Notes under the pieces: model-generated
Told to the model about the DNA's origin: nothing
The model's input: only the letters and a program-made list of their open reading frames with translations
The model's database searches: none
Made by a program: the position numbers and the translations under genes
Assembly: GCA_964035795.1 (NCBI GenBank)
Contig: OZ038324.1
Span: 4,584,680-4,648,679, forward strand
Reading direction: 5' to 3'
Length of the DNA stretch: 64,000 nt
Origin: Pterobdella sp. o SKG-2022
Lineage: Eukaryota; Annelida; Clitellata; Hirudinida; Piscicolidae
Shown here: in pieces, positions 12,897 to 24,981 of the stretch
Numbering within the stretch: position 1 is the first letter of the stretch
How the letters are laid out: the number at the start of each line of letters is the position of its first letter

Positions 12897-15362
12897 TTTT
12901 TTCCATTCATTGTTTATAAATCTATTTTATTTTATTTGAATATTTTATTTTGATTGCTTCTCTTCTTGAACCTCGCACCTGAACCATCTCAACGATCTGA
13001 AACGATTAACAAATGTTAGCATTGATTTTGGAGAATTTCTAAGCCAATAGACTCATTACAGGAAATTTTTTAACTCTTCGTAATCTCAATTCACTTGCTG
13101 ATACATTTCCACATTTATTTGGCTTTTATAGACCTTTCTCACTTATTACTCTCTCAATTGGGAGTTGTTGAGATAAATACAAGTTTTGTGTTCATTTGAG
13201 TTTTTATTAAAATCCACTTTTCTTTTGTTTTCAAATGACAGTGAAAACTTTATCAAAATTTTGTTTGAACTGTTCATTGCAATACTCAATGGGTTTTGAA
13301 TAAAAAATTAAAATTTTTACAACTTTTCTTGAAAGCGTTTGAACAAAAAAAAAATTTCATTAATTATCCGTAGCCTTTCAGTAGTTTTTAAAATAAATTC
13401 CGCAGCACTGTTACCAGAAACGCCTCTACAGACGATATGTTTATGGGTAGCCGGCTATGTCATCTTGTTCATCTAATAAACGCAGTATTGAGATATTTTT
13501 ATAAATTCATAATAGCTTATATTTATTTAAACTGCAAGGCGTGTTTATTGTATGTCTGATTGGGTTTTATTTCGTGACGTGCATTGTAGAGTAGTTATAA
13601 ACTGCGGTTTCATTTTTAAAATTTGTTTTATTTGTTTTTTTATTGATATATTCATATCTTTTTATTGGTATATTTATGGTTTTTTATTGTTATATGTTTT
13701 ATATTGACATATATTCATGGTATTTTGATATATATTTTTTCCATTTTTTTAGCTTAATATTTTTCTTTTACACATTTCCTTATACTTCTTTGTTTTAAAA
13801 TTCTTTGCATTTTTTTTTTCGTTTCATTTTCATATTTTTATTTATTCTTTTTTCCTTAGTTTCCCGTTTATTCAGCTGCAAAATTAAGTCGGAATACGAC
13901 AACTTTTCTTTATAAATAAAAATTCTGAGGCACTTGAAAATGTACTTGAAAAACTTATATTAATAATGAAAAGATTCGTGAAGTTTCTACCTAAATTCAC
14001 CACAAAGTGCCTTTATTGTTCGACATAACTGTTAAAGTTCGCCCTCACAAGCTCGCACCATTTAATTATGGGGGCTATATTTAGTGGCGCATTTTTTCCA
14101 GCTTCAGAATAATGCCTACTTCTGCTTTGAGGTCATCATTTTTTGAAATTTTCATGAAAAATTATTAAAAATATTTTTTTTTATAAAAATTAAAAAGTTT
14201 TATCGAGCTTTTGAATTAAGCTGAAGGTTTAATTAGATTTTTTTATATTTTTTCAAACAATTTTCTATTCAACAAACGAGGAGCTGAAAAGATCAAGTGA
14301 TATTGAGGAAAATTTAAATACAAAAATAGTTGTATTTCATGTTAGAAGAGAACAATCAGAAATATAATAGATGTAAAAATCTCTCAAAAAAGTATTGGGA
14401 ATTAAATTTTAATTAAGATTTACTTTTTCAATACTTAGCTCAAAGCCTCTTATTATATAAAATAACCGATAAAATCTCAGTTTTAAGCCTTTGACTTATT
14501 CTCCGTTTTTGACCTTGGTCATCATCAGGTTGACTGAATTTCATTTTTTTAATAAAAATGAATTTTTGCTTTTCAAGTTTTTTATTTGTCTTATATAAAA
14601 CGTTAAACGAAATTTTTTCTAGATTAAATAGAGTAAACAACTCTATTTTGATGGCATGCGACTAAAAGGTTCTTCAAGGCAACTTTATTATTTATCAAAT
14701 GACATTTTTCTTCTGCTTCATTCAGAAGCCTTCACTCACTCCACTTCTTCAAGTTTTTCACCACATTATACAATCCAGCGGTTCTCCAAACTCGCAGTCA
14801 TTTTTTTTCCTTTTCTCAACAATCCCTTTGAGAATATATAATTAAAAAAATTTCTTAATCATGTTGTAAGATTATATAATTTATTCATGAGATGCGTTTT
14901 CAAGCCTTTGAGAAAAACTTTTTGTGGAAGTTATGAGTTCAAGTTGTTTTTCAAGTTTTTTTTGAAAGATTGAAACAACATTTTTAAGTCTTGTTTTCCA
15001 CTTACTCTTGCGATGTTCATAGGACATGAATAAACGAACTTAGACGCTTTTGTTTCAAAATTATTCAAAAATTTGAAAAATGTGGAGTTAAATTTTGCAA
15101 AAATCTTTTTTTTTCGATTTGAGCGTTTATAGAGCACCAACAGAAAATTTTAATACTAGCTAATTTAATGGGGATGATTCGTGTATGAAAACATCTAATG
15201 GTCAATTTTTATATTTGAATTTATTTTATTTTTAGTACAACTTCAAAAATTTGTTACAATCGAATTAGTTTGTTCAGTTTAAAAACAGGTTATAGTGCAT
15301 TAGATTAAATTAACTTTTAGTAATCTTAGAGCGGTACTTGTAAAACAATTTGAATTTTCGAG
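12897..15362. other. intergenic spacer after neuroligin A
   Basis: AT-rich, with no supported exon on either strand. It holds the 3' UTR of gene A and a degenerate tandem repeat of roughly 20-30 bases built on TTTTATTG and ATAT steps at about 13630-13735. The short frames at 14440-14640, 14656-14841 and 14931-15140 have the Phe/Lys/Ser composition expected by chance in AT-rich DNA. The promoter of the coiled-coil gene should lie at the right end. Confidence 0.5.
13630..13735. repeat. degenerate AT-rich tandem repeat
   Basis: Four or five imperfect copies of a T-rich unit (TTTTTTATTG followed by ATAT-type steps, about 20-30 bases) run in tandem. The copies differ by substitutions and small indels. 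Confidence 0.45.
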
Positions 15363-16555
15363 ATGGATCATAGCACGTTATTGAAAGTTATAGAAGAAAC
15401 AATGACCAAGTCTGATGTTTTATGTGATTTTTCACTTGAAATGAAAGAACTTTATATGAAAAGTTTCATGAAAGTATGTTATTGAAGATATACCTGATTG
15501 AAAATATGCTCAATTATTCCATAGTTCAATTTTTAAACCTAATTTTGAATAAATCATCAGGAGTGCAAGTCATTGTTGAATGAAGAAACACAAAAAGGTC
15601 AATACAGACTTTATTTTTTTTAAAAATAATGCAGTTCAATTTCATTGCTAAACTAACAAAATTTATTTAAATACTTGAAATACATTCAAAGATATTGATG
15701 AAATTGAAAAAGAAGAAAAAAAGTTCAGAGAGCAACAGGAAGTCATGTCAAGTTACTTGGAAACAATGCGAAAGGAGTCTTCAAAACTTCAGCAGTACCT
15801 GCAAGGCTCTTCTCAAATTGAACTCGCAAAATTTGTGTGTTAACATCTTATGAATTTGATTAATATAATAATTTAGCTCTATATTTTGAATATAACTAGA
15901 TCAAATGTAGTAATTAGATTTCATTTGAATTTACTATTTTTTAAATTGTTAAAACATTTTTCAGAAAAAATATCTAGCATCTGTAGAAAGTTATACCAAT
16001 AAAAATGAATTGAACCATGAACAATATAAAAAAAGAACTGAAAAGCTGCTAGAAAATATCGCTGATCTTAATGTTAGTCTGTTTTAGATCAATATATCTC
16101 AAAGTTTTAGCTTCATATTTGATTTAAGTCTGCAAAAGTCTCAACTATTCTAAACAAATTTTTTAAATTTATATTAGTTCTCATGAGCTATGTTTCATAA
16201 AATTGTTAATCATTTCATTCATGTTGAAAATATTTTTAAAATTAAAAAAAACTCAAAAGATGGAAAGTATTTAGTGTTATATATTTGATCTACTACTCAT
16301 TCAGCAAATATAATAGAAACAAACACTATGGCTTATTGAGAAACTTAATACACAGAAGCTAAGAGATCTTACATTATCACTTGATAATGTAAGATACTTT
16401 TATGAAAAGCTTCGTGTATTAAGTTTCTCAATAAACCTTGGTGTTGTTTCTTTTATATTGATTTCCAGTTATTTCACGTCATCATTCAGGAAAGGTTGAA
16501 GAAACAGAAAAGAATGATAAAGGATGCTGAAAACTGCTTAGATGAATATGAATGA
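15363..16555 (+). CDS. 161-residue coiled-coil protein, five exons, family not recognised
   Basis: Exons: 15363-15473, 15561-15597, 15692-15834, 15965-16072, 16469-16555. Every junction has GT and AG and matching phases (0, 1, 0, 0), giving 162 codons including TGA at 16553-16555. All exons are short, so no long single ORF marks this gene. The protein starts MDHSTLLKVIEE and is rich in Lys, Glu, Gln and Ser. Heptad-like helices lie around EEKKFREQQEVMSSYL and KKRTEKLLENIADL, and it ends CLDEYE. It has no signal peptide, TM segment or catalytic motif. It is probably an intracellular helical scaffold subunit, for example of a centrosome, kinetochore or vesicle complex, but that is a guess. AATAAA lies about 130 bases after the stop, near 16684. 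The last intron contains a large hairpin element ending just before the final acceptor. Confidence 0.75.
16307..16460. mobile_element. long inverted-repeat (foldback/MITE-like) element in an intron
   Basis: The left and right halves are imperfect reverse complements over about 75 bases each. The outer arms share GAAACAA and TTATTGAGAAACTTAATACAC; the centre is a perfect 12-base stem, CTTACATTATCA, with a 2-base loop. The element ends about 8 bases before the acceptor of the final exon of the coiled-coil gene. Related sequence (TTGATAATGTGAGTT followed by GAAAAGC) recurs near 17435-17480 on the minus strand and 37376-37415 on the plus strand. I did not find a clear target-site duplication. Confidence 0.6.
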
Positions 16556-17114
16556 TATTTTTGATTCTATTTTGCTCTTGGTTAATTTTGATTTTTTTAA
16601 TTTTGATATTATTTAAATCGTCATTTTTATTAGTTTGAGAAAAATTTTAGTTTTTTGAATCATTTGTAAAGAATCAAGTTTTGAAAATAAATTCTTTTTA
16701 TTTAAATTTTAGTAACTACTAAAAACAAATTCAAATCAAATTATAAATATAGCTGAAAAGGCGCATAACCAGTTTGAAAATGAATAGCAAAATTTCTGAC
16801 CAGATCAAAATTTTGCATGATTTCTATAAGTTGAAAGCTGAAATTTTGATTTTCAAATCGTATAAGTTAGTTTCAAAAACAATGAATCAGTAGAAAATAT
16901 CGCATATAATATCATACATTTTGTGGAAAGCGACTAGATTGAATCGAAAATACACAAGCGAAAAATGGAAATTTTCATGAACAACCCTTTAAAGTTTGGA
17001 AATATTCACGGCTGGAAACAGCCTATCAATAACTCACTCAGGAAATAGATAAAACACACGGGTAACTAATAATGATACAGAAATGAAATGGCGGTTATCT
17101 CAGAAACAGGTTCT
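16556..17114. other. spacer between convergent genes
   Basis: AT-rich spacer between the stop of the coiled-coil gene (+) and the stop of the TRIM-NHL gene (-). It should hold both 3' UTRs. A plus-strand AATAAA near 16684 suits the coiled-coil gene. No exon is visible. Confidence 0.5.
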
Positions 17115-17723
17115 TTAGTATTGGTAGGTATTGATAGTATGGTTGAGTGTGAGGATGAAGAGAAGACGTTTCTGCGGCAAAATGGCTAGCCTCCACGGAG
17201 AATCGATGTCTGCGTCGATCATACGGCACAGGTTCAATTCCTCATCAAAGCATGACACGCGGTCATTGGTGTTGTCACACACGAAGATCTGTATCTCATT
17301 TTTATCTGTTGATTAATATCTAATCAAATTTCATTTGATATAATATATACACTGAATATTGGTCAAAATATAAGATTTTTCTAACTCTTCTTTATTAACG
17401 ATTTGAATCAAACACTTTTATTAACTGAATAATAATACGAAGCTTTTCGTAAGTTGAACTCACATTATCAAGAATACAAACTTGCAAGCTGTTAATAGGC
17501 TAGTTTAGTTAATCTACTTTATTAAATATTCAAATGAAAACATTTTCAGATGTTTATTTTGTTTCATGAAGCTTCATTAAAATGACTTGATATAATACCT
17601 ACCTTGGTTATCTGGGTGGGAAACATCTGATGATGGGTGTATGGCCATGTGACAGGGAAAATTCACTTGGCATTGGGGGTTGTTGCCACTCCCTCCACCA
17701 AATGATCTGCCAATCAAACCACT

Positions 17724-17757
<34 letters not shown>

Positions 17758-20700
17758 TTATCAACTATTATAATGATATTCAAGATGGTGTAAGCAATTG
17801 ATGATAATTAGGTTTTAACATGTACCGCTTATGTCGAAAATAACACGCAAAAACAAAAACTTCAAACGGTTTTAATGGTGTAGGATGGAACTAACATGAG
17901 CTCATAAAAAAAATTCCTAATGATACATACTTTTCCATGTGGCCCCACGGGTTTACCAGGAAGACTCCACTCAACTCGTACAAATGGTGATACAATACCA
18001 CAAATCTAAAAATAGATTTATTTAAATACTTTCTATTCATAAATCAATACACCTATTTGCTAATCAAATCATATGATTGAAATAATAGCATGCGTACCAA
18101 TCATAAAATCAATCTATTTGGAAAATTTATTAAACACTGAATAGTTTTATTTAAAATTTACGAAATAAAACAAGTCTAACATTTCAAGTAAAAAAAGATT
18201 ATTATTACTATTTTGCCCTTATCACTGGATTTAAAAAAATCGATGAATTACAGCCATCTTACTTGCCTAAAAACAACACACATAACCTACCTGCTACCAT
18301 CCACCTTCCCAGCATGCAGCAGGTCAGTCATGTGTGGGATGATGGAGAATTCGTGCTTGGGCTGCGGCAGTTCAGCTGGAGAGGAGAGTAGAGATGATAA
18401 AGAGTACTGCGATACTTTATTATTAGTGGTGGTGATGATGAGGTCAGTGTGGTGGGAAGAGAGACTGGCTGACCCCTCGAAATGCAGGCCCCATGAGTGT
18501 TGGTTGTGACCTTTGCCTTCTTTGTCCACACTGAGCTGTAGAGTTTGTGTGGGTTTCAATCAATATTGTGTGTTTGATATAACTTTTAAATATCATTTGA
18601 AAATGTAAAGTTTTATGACAAAAAGCTTCATGAATTTATAAAAATAAGTAGTAGTAATCAACTTAGATTTTACTGCTGTACATGTCCCAGTAACTGGAGT
18701 TGACAGCAGTCGGCTTAGATTATTGATACAAAAATAGAATGATGCATAAAAACGATCATTTTTTAGAACAACTTTTTATAGACTGCCAGCCCGAGCTAAC
18801 GTCTAACTTGAAATTCTCGAATTAAAGATCCTCCGTTCCCACACTTGGGCAGTTTGCCTTGCCATTTTCAACAAAAAGAAAGATTATCCGCCAAGCCAAA
18901 TGACAATGATACCAGAATATCAGTTTGTCGATACCTGCTACCAGAGTCTACTGTTATCCAGGTTATAATAAGAGAGCAGTCTCAATTTGGAGACGCTATC
19001 TTCGGTGCAGTTTAATGTCATGCCCAGGACCAGGAATTTATAAAAATACTTTATTTTTAATTTTTATACAATTATTTTAGACATTTTCATTATGACTTAT
19101 GAATAGATTTAATCCTCAATTTCCGATTCAAACAAAATTTATATCAATAAAAACCAACAATCTCATAAAAAGACAAAGTCACTACCCACACCAGTATTCA
19201 CTCATCACAACAACACACCTCCACCATCATTCCAATACCCTCCACCAACATGGAAAAGCTTAGAATGTAGGTTGTCCACAACAAACAGGTTGGTGACGTC
19301 ATCACAGACGATTGAAGCCAAGTCCCAAGGAGCTTCCAACCCTCTTATTTCAATATCCCCTTTCTTTTCCCCTTCTATACTGTAACTGTTGTGTATGTGT
19401 GTAGGTGTGAGTGCAGGTTTGTAGATGTTTGAGAAATTTATTGAGTACGTATATAAGCACGTAATGAAATACGTGTTATGTGCACACACAAAAAGATAAT
19501 TATACAAAATAGCGTCAGATGAATGCTGTAGCATATTGAAACCACAAAAGACATTATAAAACTGAAGCAAACCCCTCTCATCACCACAAAACAAAAATTA
19601 GATATATTATCTGTTTAAGTCAAATATTTACAGCCCGTTTTTCTTTACCAAGGCTAAAACTTTATTAAAAGACTTGCCTTATAACAAAAATTAGGCACAC
19701 TAGGAGTAACGCCCTGTGAAACATTTGTTGAGTTACCAAAACCCCTACTATGGGGCAACTGATGTTCGATTAAAAAAAAGAGCTATCTCAAAATCGACCT
19801 TTCCACTCATCAAACCATCCACCCTATCCATTCATTCCTAGTTACATTGTTAGAATGGGCCCCCTTTCTTGAGTCAGGTACAGATGGTTGTGGTCTGCTG
19901 TGATGGCTGATGCTGCATCACTGATAAACAAGCTCTTCTTTGAGCAGTCTTGCAGCTGCTGTTCATTATAGTAATATAAAAAATAATAATAAAAATAATG
20001 AAATAAGTAATGAAAAAATAATTGAAATAAAAATAACAATAAATAATGTAAATAGTAATAACTAAAATATTACGAATAAAGTAGCAATAGTAATGATGAT
20101 AGTTATATATCAATATATGAATAATTTCAGCATTTTGCTGCCCAGTGCCTTGCAAAAGCCTATACTGATAAGGGTTAAATATAACTTTTTAGAGACATCT
20201 TCATGTACTTTAAAGCAATATCAATAATCATTAACTTCATTATTATGAGAAAAATTTAGTGCACTAGAAAAAATAAAGATTTTTCGGTAAGTATAGCCTT
20301 ACTATAATACTTTAGCAAAGATTAAATAGATTCAAACCAACATCAATTCTCATGTATCCGCAAAGAAACAAAAACACAAATTTAGATAATATAACAGGGG
20401 ATAACATGGCATTCTTGATTGGCTGAAATTGGTTTAATCTCATGCAATGAGACAAAAAACGTTGAATGGGTACTAATAATTATAATAAAAAAAATAATAC
20501 TAATAATAAAAACAATAATGATAATATTAATAATAAAAACAATAATAATGATAAATAAAAATAATTTTATTAATAAATCACTTTTATGGAGTCATTTTTG
20601 GTGGTTTTGGTGGTGGTGTGGTTGTTATTAAGCTGATTCACAGTATTGTTGGTTGTTGCCTTTTTTAAAACAGACTCAGATGAGGTATCTATAGTTTTTA

Positions 20701-21710
20701 TTGATGTTTTTTTTTATAATCTAATATCAAAAATAATATAAGTGATTAGATAATGAGAAAATAAATTTTGATTAATTAATGATATATAATCATAAGCATT
20801 ATTGAAAGGGTACTTAAATTAAAAACAATTCAAATAGCTAACCCTCTTGAACTGGTCGTTGATTTGGTTTACTATTGAATTCAATATGACCAATGAGGCA
20901 AAGGGTCTCAGGGTGGAGAGAAGAAGGTAGAAATGATGGATAGCTGTCAACTTTTGGAGGTTCAACCCTCATGAATTTAACCTTCGAAGACCATTCTTTG
21001 GTGCTTCTGACATTGTCAATCAAGTCTTGGGGTGGTGCATATTTTATGAGAGATTTGATGAAGTTTGAAAAGTATAAAACACTGCCCTCACTCAGATGTC
21101 TAGCTTGGTTTTTATAAACTTCATGTGTTTTTGTTAATCTTTTATCCACCTTTTGAATTTGATTCAACAACCCTTCCACTTCTTGGTCTATTATAGATTT
21201 TAAAAATTCTCCCTTTTCTCTAATCTCATTGCACATAAGATTCAAATTTCTTTTTTGATTGACGATTTTTTCTTTTTCTTTCAAAGTCTGTGTTTCTATT
21301 TTTTTATTAACAGCTTCAACTTCATTATTCACATTTTCTAACTCTTCTCTAATAACTTTTGCCATTTCGTGTAGATCGACTAAATCATGACCATCATGCA
21401 ACCCTGTTGAACACAAGGGACAACCAGTAACTTCACATGTGGCACAAAAAAAGTTTACGCAAAGATTTGGATGGGTACAACATTTGACGTTTGATTGTGG
21501 ATCTATTTCATTGGAACACAACTTGTTCATAAAAACATTTTGGGATGCTTGATCAGGAAAGGAAAAATTGTGGGTGCATTGTGGACATAAAGATGCCTCG
21601 CTATTTTCAAATTTTTCTACACACGATGTACAAAAGACATGAAAACACGGTAACAGAATTGGAGCAGAAAGTTTTTCTTTACATAAAAGACATTTTTTTA
21701 ATATTTCCAT
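17115..21710 (-). CDS. TRIM-NHL protein (RING, B-box, coiled coil, NHL propeller)
   Basis: Exon 1 (21710-20843) encodes about 289 residues. A RING finger starts near residue 8 (CLLC, then CFHVFCTSC, then CPQC), a B-box near residues 78-115 (CTHPNLC, CATC, CPLC, HDGHD), and a long coiled coil near residues 117-205. NHL-type blades follow in small exons: about 19965-19846, 19379-19246, about 18540-18291, 18005-17931, 17706-17603, 17305-17115. Blade signatures include LFVVDNLHSKLF, DLIITTTNNKVSQYSL, FVVLYHHLYELSGVF, QIFVCDNTNDRVSCFDEE and the end INTYQY. Phases agree from 18291 to the stop. The join of exon 1 (phase 1) to the first NHL exon, and the acceptor near 18540, are uncertain, and a small exon may be missing. 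Family knowledge: such proteins are E3 ubiquitin ligases and/or RNA-binding repressors (Brat, LIN-41/TRIM71, TRIM2/3). I cannot pick a subfamily. An (AAT)n tract interrupts one intron. Confidence 0.85.
17724..17757. repeat. (AAT)n microsatellite
   Basis: About ten tandem AAT units lie in a TRIM-NHL intron, immediately upstream (in transcript sense) of the acceptor at 17706. Confidence 0.9.
18560..19245. other. TRIM-NHL intron
   Basis: Intron between two NHL exons. It has a moderately GC-rich patch (about 18780-19030) with no open frame on either strand. It may be an old repeat copy; I recognise nothing in it. Confidence 0.4.
20182..20199 (-). repeat. terminus of a dispersed foldback repeat
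   Basis: TAACTTTTTAGAGACATC is the reverse complement of the GATGTCTCTAAAAAGTTA terminus found at 27504, 49316, 50799 and 56131. It lies in the TRIM-NHL intron between exon 1 and the first NHL exon. Confidence 0.5.
20480..20580. repeat. AAT/ATA-rich low-complexity tract
   Basis: Degenerate AATAATAAAAAC-type repeats in the first TRIM-NHL intron. Short open frames through it are repeat translations, not genes. Confidence 0.7.
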
Positions 21711-22737
21711 TTTTATAGTTTAATAACTTTCTGAAAAGAACTAATAGATTAAATTGAGCAGTGTTTTAAAGGGAAGGATATTTAGGAGAAAACGAAAAGT
21801 GAAGAACTAGTTTAAATGTGAATAAATTTGATAAAGTTCAATTGATAAATATAATTCATGCTAAGTGAATTTAAGTTTAGTGATGACGTTGAAACTTTTT
21901 AAAGTATTTTGACGGTTAATAGATTTAAGACTTTTGGTTCAAAACCATTATGTTAATACAAAGCAAAAAAACTTAATTTTGTATGAAATGCTGAACTTAT
22001 GTTAACATTTAAAATTTTTTGATAAAAGGACTTTTTACAACTATACCATGAAGAGAGTGTAAGGTGATAAAGAGGTTAGTGACCCCATGGAAAAGGGAAA
22101 GATGATGCTTATAACAAAATGAAATAAGATGAGACGATATCAAAACAAGAAAAAACTTCTAAAGCATTTCTCAACAAATATTCTAAATGTTATATTTTAT
22201 TCACGTAATATAATAAAAAGAAATTATTTTCAAAAAGTATGAGAGTTTTCTGCTTTAAATAAATCTCCGTTTGTATTATTTATTGGATAGACTTTTCTTC
22301 ATTTGTGCTTTCCACTTTCTACATGAATCAAAGTTATGGTTGGCAGCTCTTTTAAGTTTTTTAATGTTTTTACTCACTAACAGTTGACTTATACAATTTT
22401 AATGTAAAAAGAAAAAAGTCAAAAATCTTTTTCACATTTTAGGCCTTGAAAACAAATTATTTTTTTATGGCTGAAAGGGTTTTTTCAAACAGCTTGTGAG
22501 AGTTTAAAATTTTAATAGATACGCTTGCCATTTTTATTAATTTTTTAAAACCTGTTTTTGAAACTTATGGCTTAAAAGTAAACCTAAAACCAATATAAAA
22601 AAAATTAAAAATGCACTCTTCATATAAATAAAAAAAAACTAGAAAACATTAAGTTCATAATAAAAAATTGTATTTCAAAGTTTTCAAAAACAACGAATGT
22701 GAGAAATATTTCAACACATTTTTTAATAATCAAAAAC

Positions 22738-22790
22738 TATAATTTTTGATAAGTTTATCCATATCATAAAACGTAAGCGAAAGTATTTTT
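22738..22790 (-). repeat. dispersed foldback repeat, core copy
   Basis: Shares TTTTTGATAAGTTTA and ATATCATAAAAC with the copy at 56069-56112, and the reverse complement with copies at 27399, 49196 and 50687. Confidence 0.55.
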
Positions 22791-24639
22791 AAACTATGAT
22801 GTGACCACCAAACAACTAAAACAGTCTGTTGCTAATTTTTAAAAAATTAAAAATAATAATGGTAAGAAATTAAAAAAATATATATCAAAGAAATAAATTT
22901 AATCTTTATTGATCTAAATTCATTTTTTATTTGACACTCCTCGTTTCGGAGATCCTCGATCATCGTTCAGACAAACTCAAAAAAATGGCCAAAAGTTAAA
23001 TCACATCGTGAGCATTTGACACTGCACCAATCCTTTCAAATTGATAGTTTTCAATTAAAAGTTCGTGTTGAGGTAGAAATTGAAAGTATTATAGATTATT
23101 TTAATGGAATTAAGAGCTAAAAACTCGAGTTATTCAAAATTTTATTGTCGTTCATATTTTAAAGTGCACTTCATTTAAAGACTACGCCATTTTGTAATTG
23201 ATAGCTATATCATATCCCTATTCCGAAAGTTGCTTGAGTAAAAATTGATAGCAAAAAACAAGAATATATGAAAGCAGAGCATTCAAACACACGATTATAT
23301 GCAATGATAACATTCAAACACAAGAAATTATATATAACGCGTGTGTCATTAGAGGTTTATGGAAGAAAGTTTCAGTTTTGAAAAACTATTTGAAAAACGC
23401 TTGGTTGCAAAATTTTAAAAACCTAATTAAAACAGTTCAAAATGCTTTCGAAATTTGAGAAATTCTTGGTTTATTCAGTGTTTTTGTGTTTTTTAAAAAA
23501 GCATACTTCCGTCAAGACACACGCAGCTTCCAACGGTAATATGAACTTCATTAAATTTTTTTCAAATAATAAACACATTTTAAAAAAATAATCAACCAAA
23601 TATAAATTCCGAATGAATAATAAACTTTGTAGAAAATAGAATCAACCTACGACGGCACACATTCAATAGATGAATATGTCGATAAGTTGCTTGATAAAAT
23701 CAATCTTATCTCAACTATATAAAACAATAATATATAAAAATATATAATAAATACATATAAAATAACACATTGTCTCATAAGTTTCCTTGAATATTAAAAT
23801 TTCTGTTACCTAGAAACTTCTCAAGTTAATGCCTCTTAAATCTTATTCGCAATTGTATTATATTTTTTTCTTGCACACAGCCTCCAGGAAACACACGACT
23901 GGATGTTTTGAATTTTAACTTGTATTTTCAAACTACGGTTCCAATTATGACTATAATATAAAAATGATAATTTCATTAAAAAAAATTTAATTTAAAAATA
24001 TCATTACCTGTACCTAAATATTTCAGTCTGATTAGTTGAAATAAATCAAAATTTCTTGTTCCTCGATTGACACATCGTTGCAAATGATGAATCGCTTATC
24101 ATAATCTTTAGTTTTTCATAACCCCTTTTTAATGAATTTATGTGAATTATTCGAAAATTGAATTTTAAGCACCTTAATTGCAATTGAAATTTGTACGTTG
24201 TGGGATATATAAGAAAATATAAAGACAAAAATCTACCAAAACATATACATGTTCCAATGGATCTTAAGGAAATTGCATTGAATTAAAATTTTTCAACTAA
24301 AATCTTTCCAATATTTTGGATGTTCTTCATTAAAAGAATCAATTGAAAAACATTTTAAAACAAGATAAAAGATTTTATGAATAAAAAAAGAATGAATACA
24401 GGTTACAAAAAAAAATTATTTTAATAATAATTAAAAAGATAAAGTTATTGTAAATGTAGAAGCTAATAAAAAGATTGTCATTTCAATAGATCCAGGACAA
24501 ATCATCTATGTGGCAAGCTTAAATCACTGGAACTCTATTTTCACCATCCATCATAGTCTAGAAAACCATTCTAAATCGCTTGTCTGAACGTATTATTTTT
24601 TAAAATATATTGTTAGTTAGATCTCACAAATATAGTTAT

Positions 24640-24700
24640 ATAAACCGAAAGACTCAGGGTTCGAAACCTACTGAAGATTTGTAAGACTAAAGTTTTATTC
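24640..24700 (+). repeat. possible tRNA-derived repeat (B-box)
   Basis: GGGTTCGAAACC matches the tRNA B-box consensus (GGTTCGANNCC). No complete cloverleaf or A-box is apparent at the right distance, so a SINE fragment is likelier than a tRNA gene. Confidence 0.3.
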
Positions 24701-24981
24701 CCTATGAGAAGCTCAACCCTATATTTAGAGTGATTGTTATGATGTGATTTTCAGGGTTTTTTGAGCACATCATGAAATCTTTAACATCATCAGTCACTTT
24801 GGTTGAGTGAAGGGAAACTTAATTATAAATGCAAGTTCATTGGACTGAGAACTGTTTTGATGGGGTTTCGAATAGAAGAAAATAATGCATAAAAATCCAA
24901 TAAAACTTTGTAATTTTCCTTCACAGTTACATCAAAAAATTTCAATTATAAAAGATCAAATTTTAAAAACTTGCACATTAG

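Larger units (their letters stand above)
21711..24981. other. intergenic region between TRIM-NHL and neuroligin B
   Basis: This should hold the TRIM-NHL promoter (just above 21710) and the promoter plus signal-peptide exon of neuroligin B; neither could be pinned down. It contains one copy of the dispersed foldback core near 22741-22785 and a possible tRNA-like B-box near 24656. The rest is AT-rich without supported exons. Confidence 0.45.

Noticed and set aside
23443..23535. Candidate signal-peptide exon for neuroligin B (hydrophobic LVYSVFLCF stretch before a phase-1 GTAATA donor).
   Set aside because: The ATG at 23443 is in a different frame, which reaches a stop, and the hydrophobic frame is preceded by TGA with no ATG.
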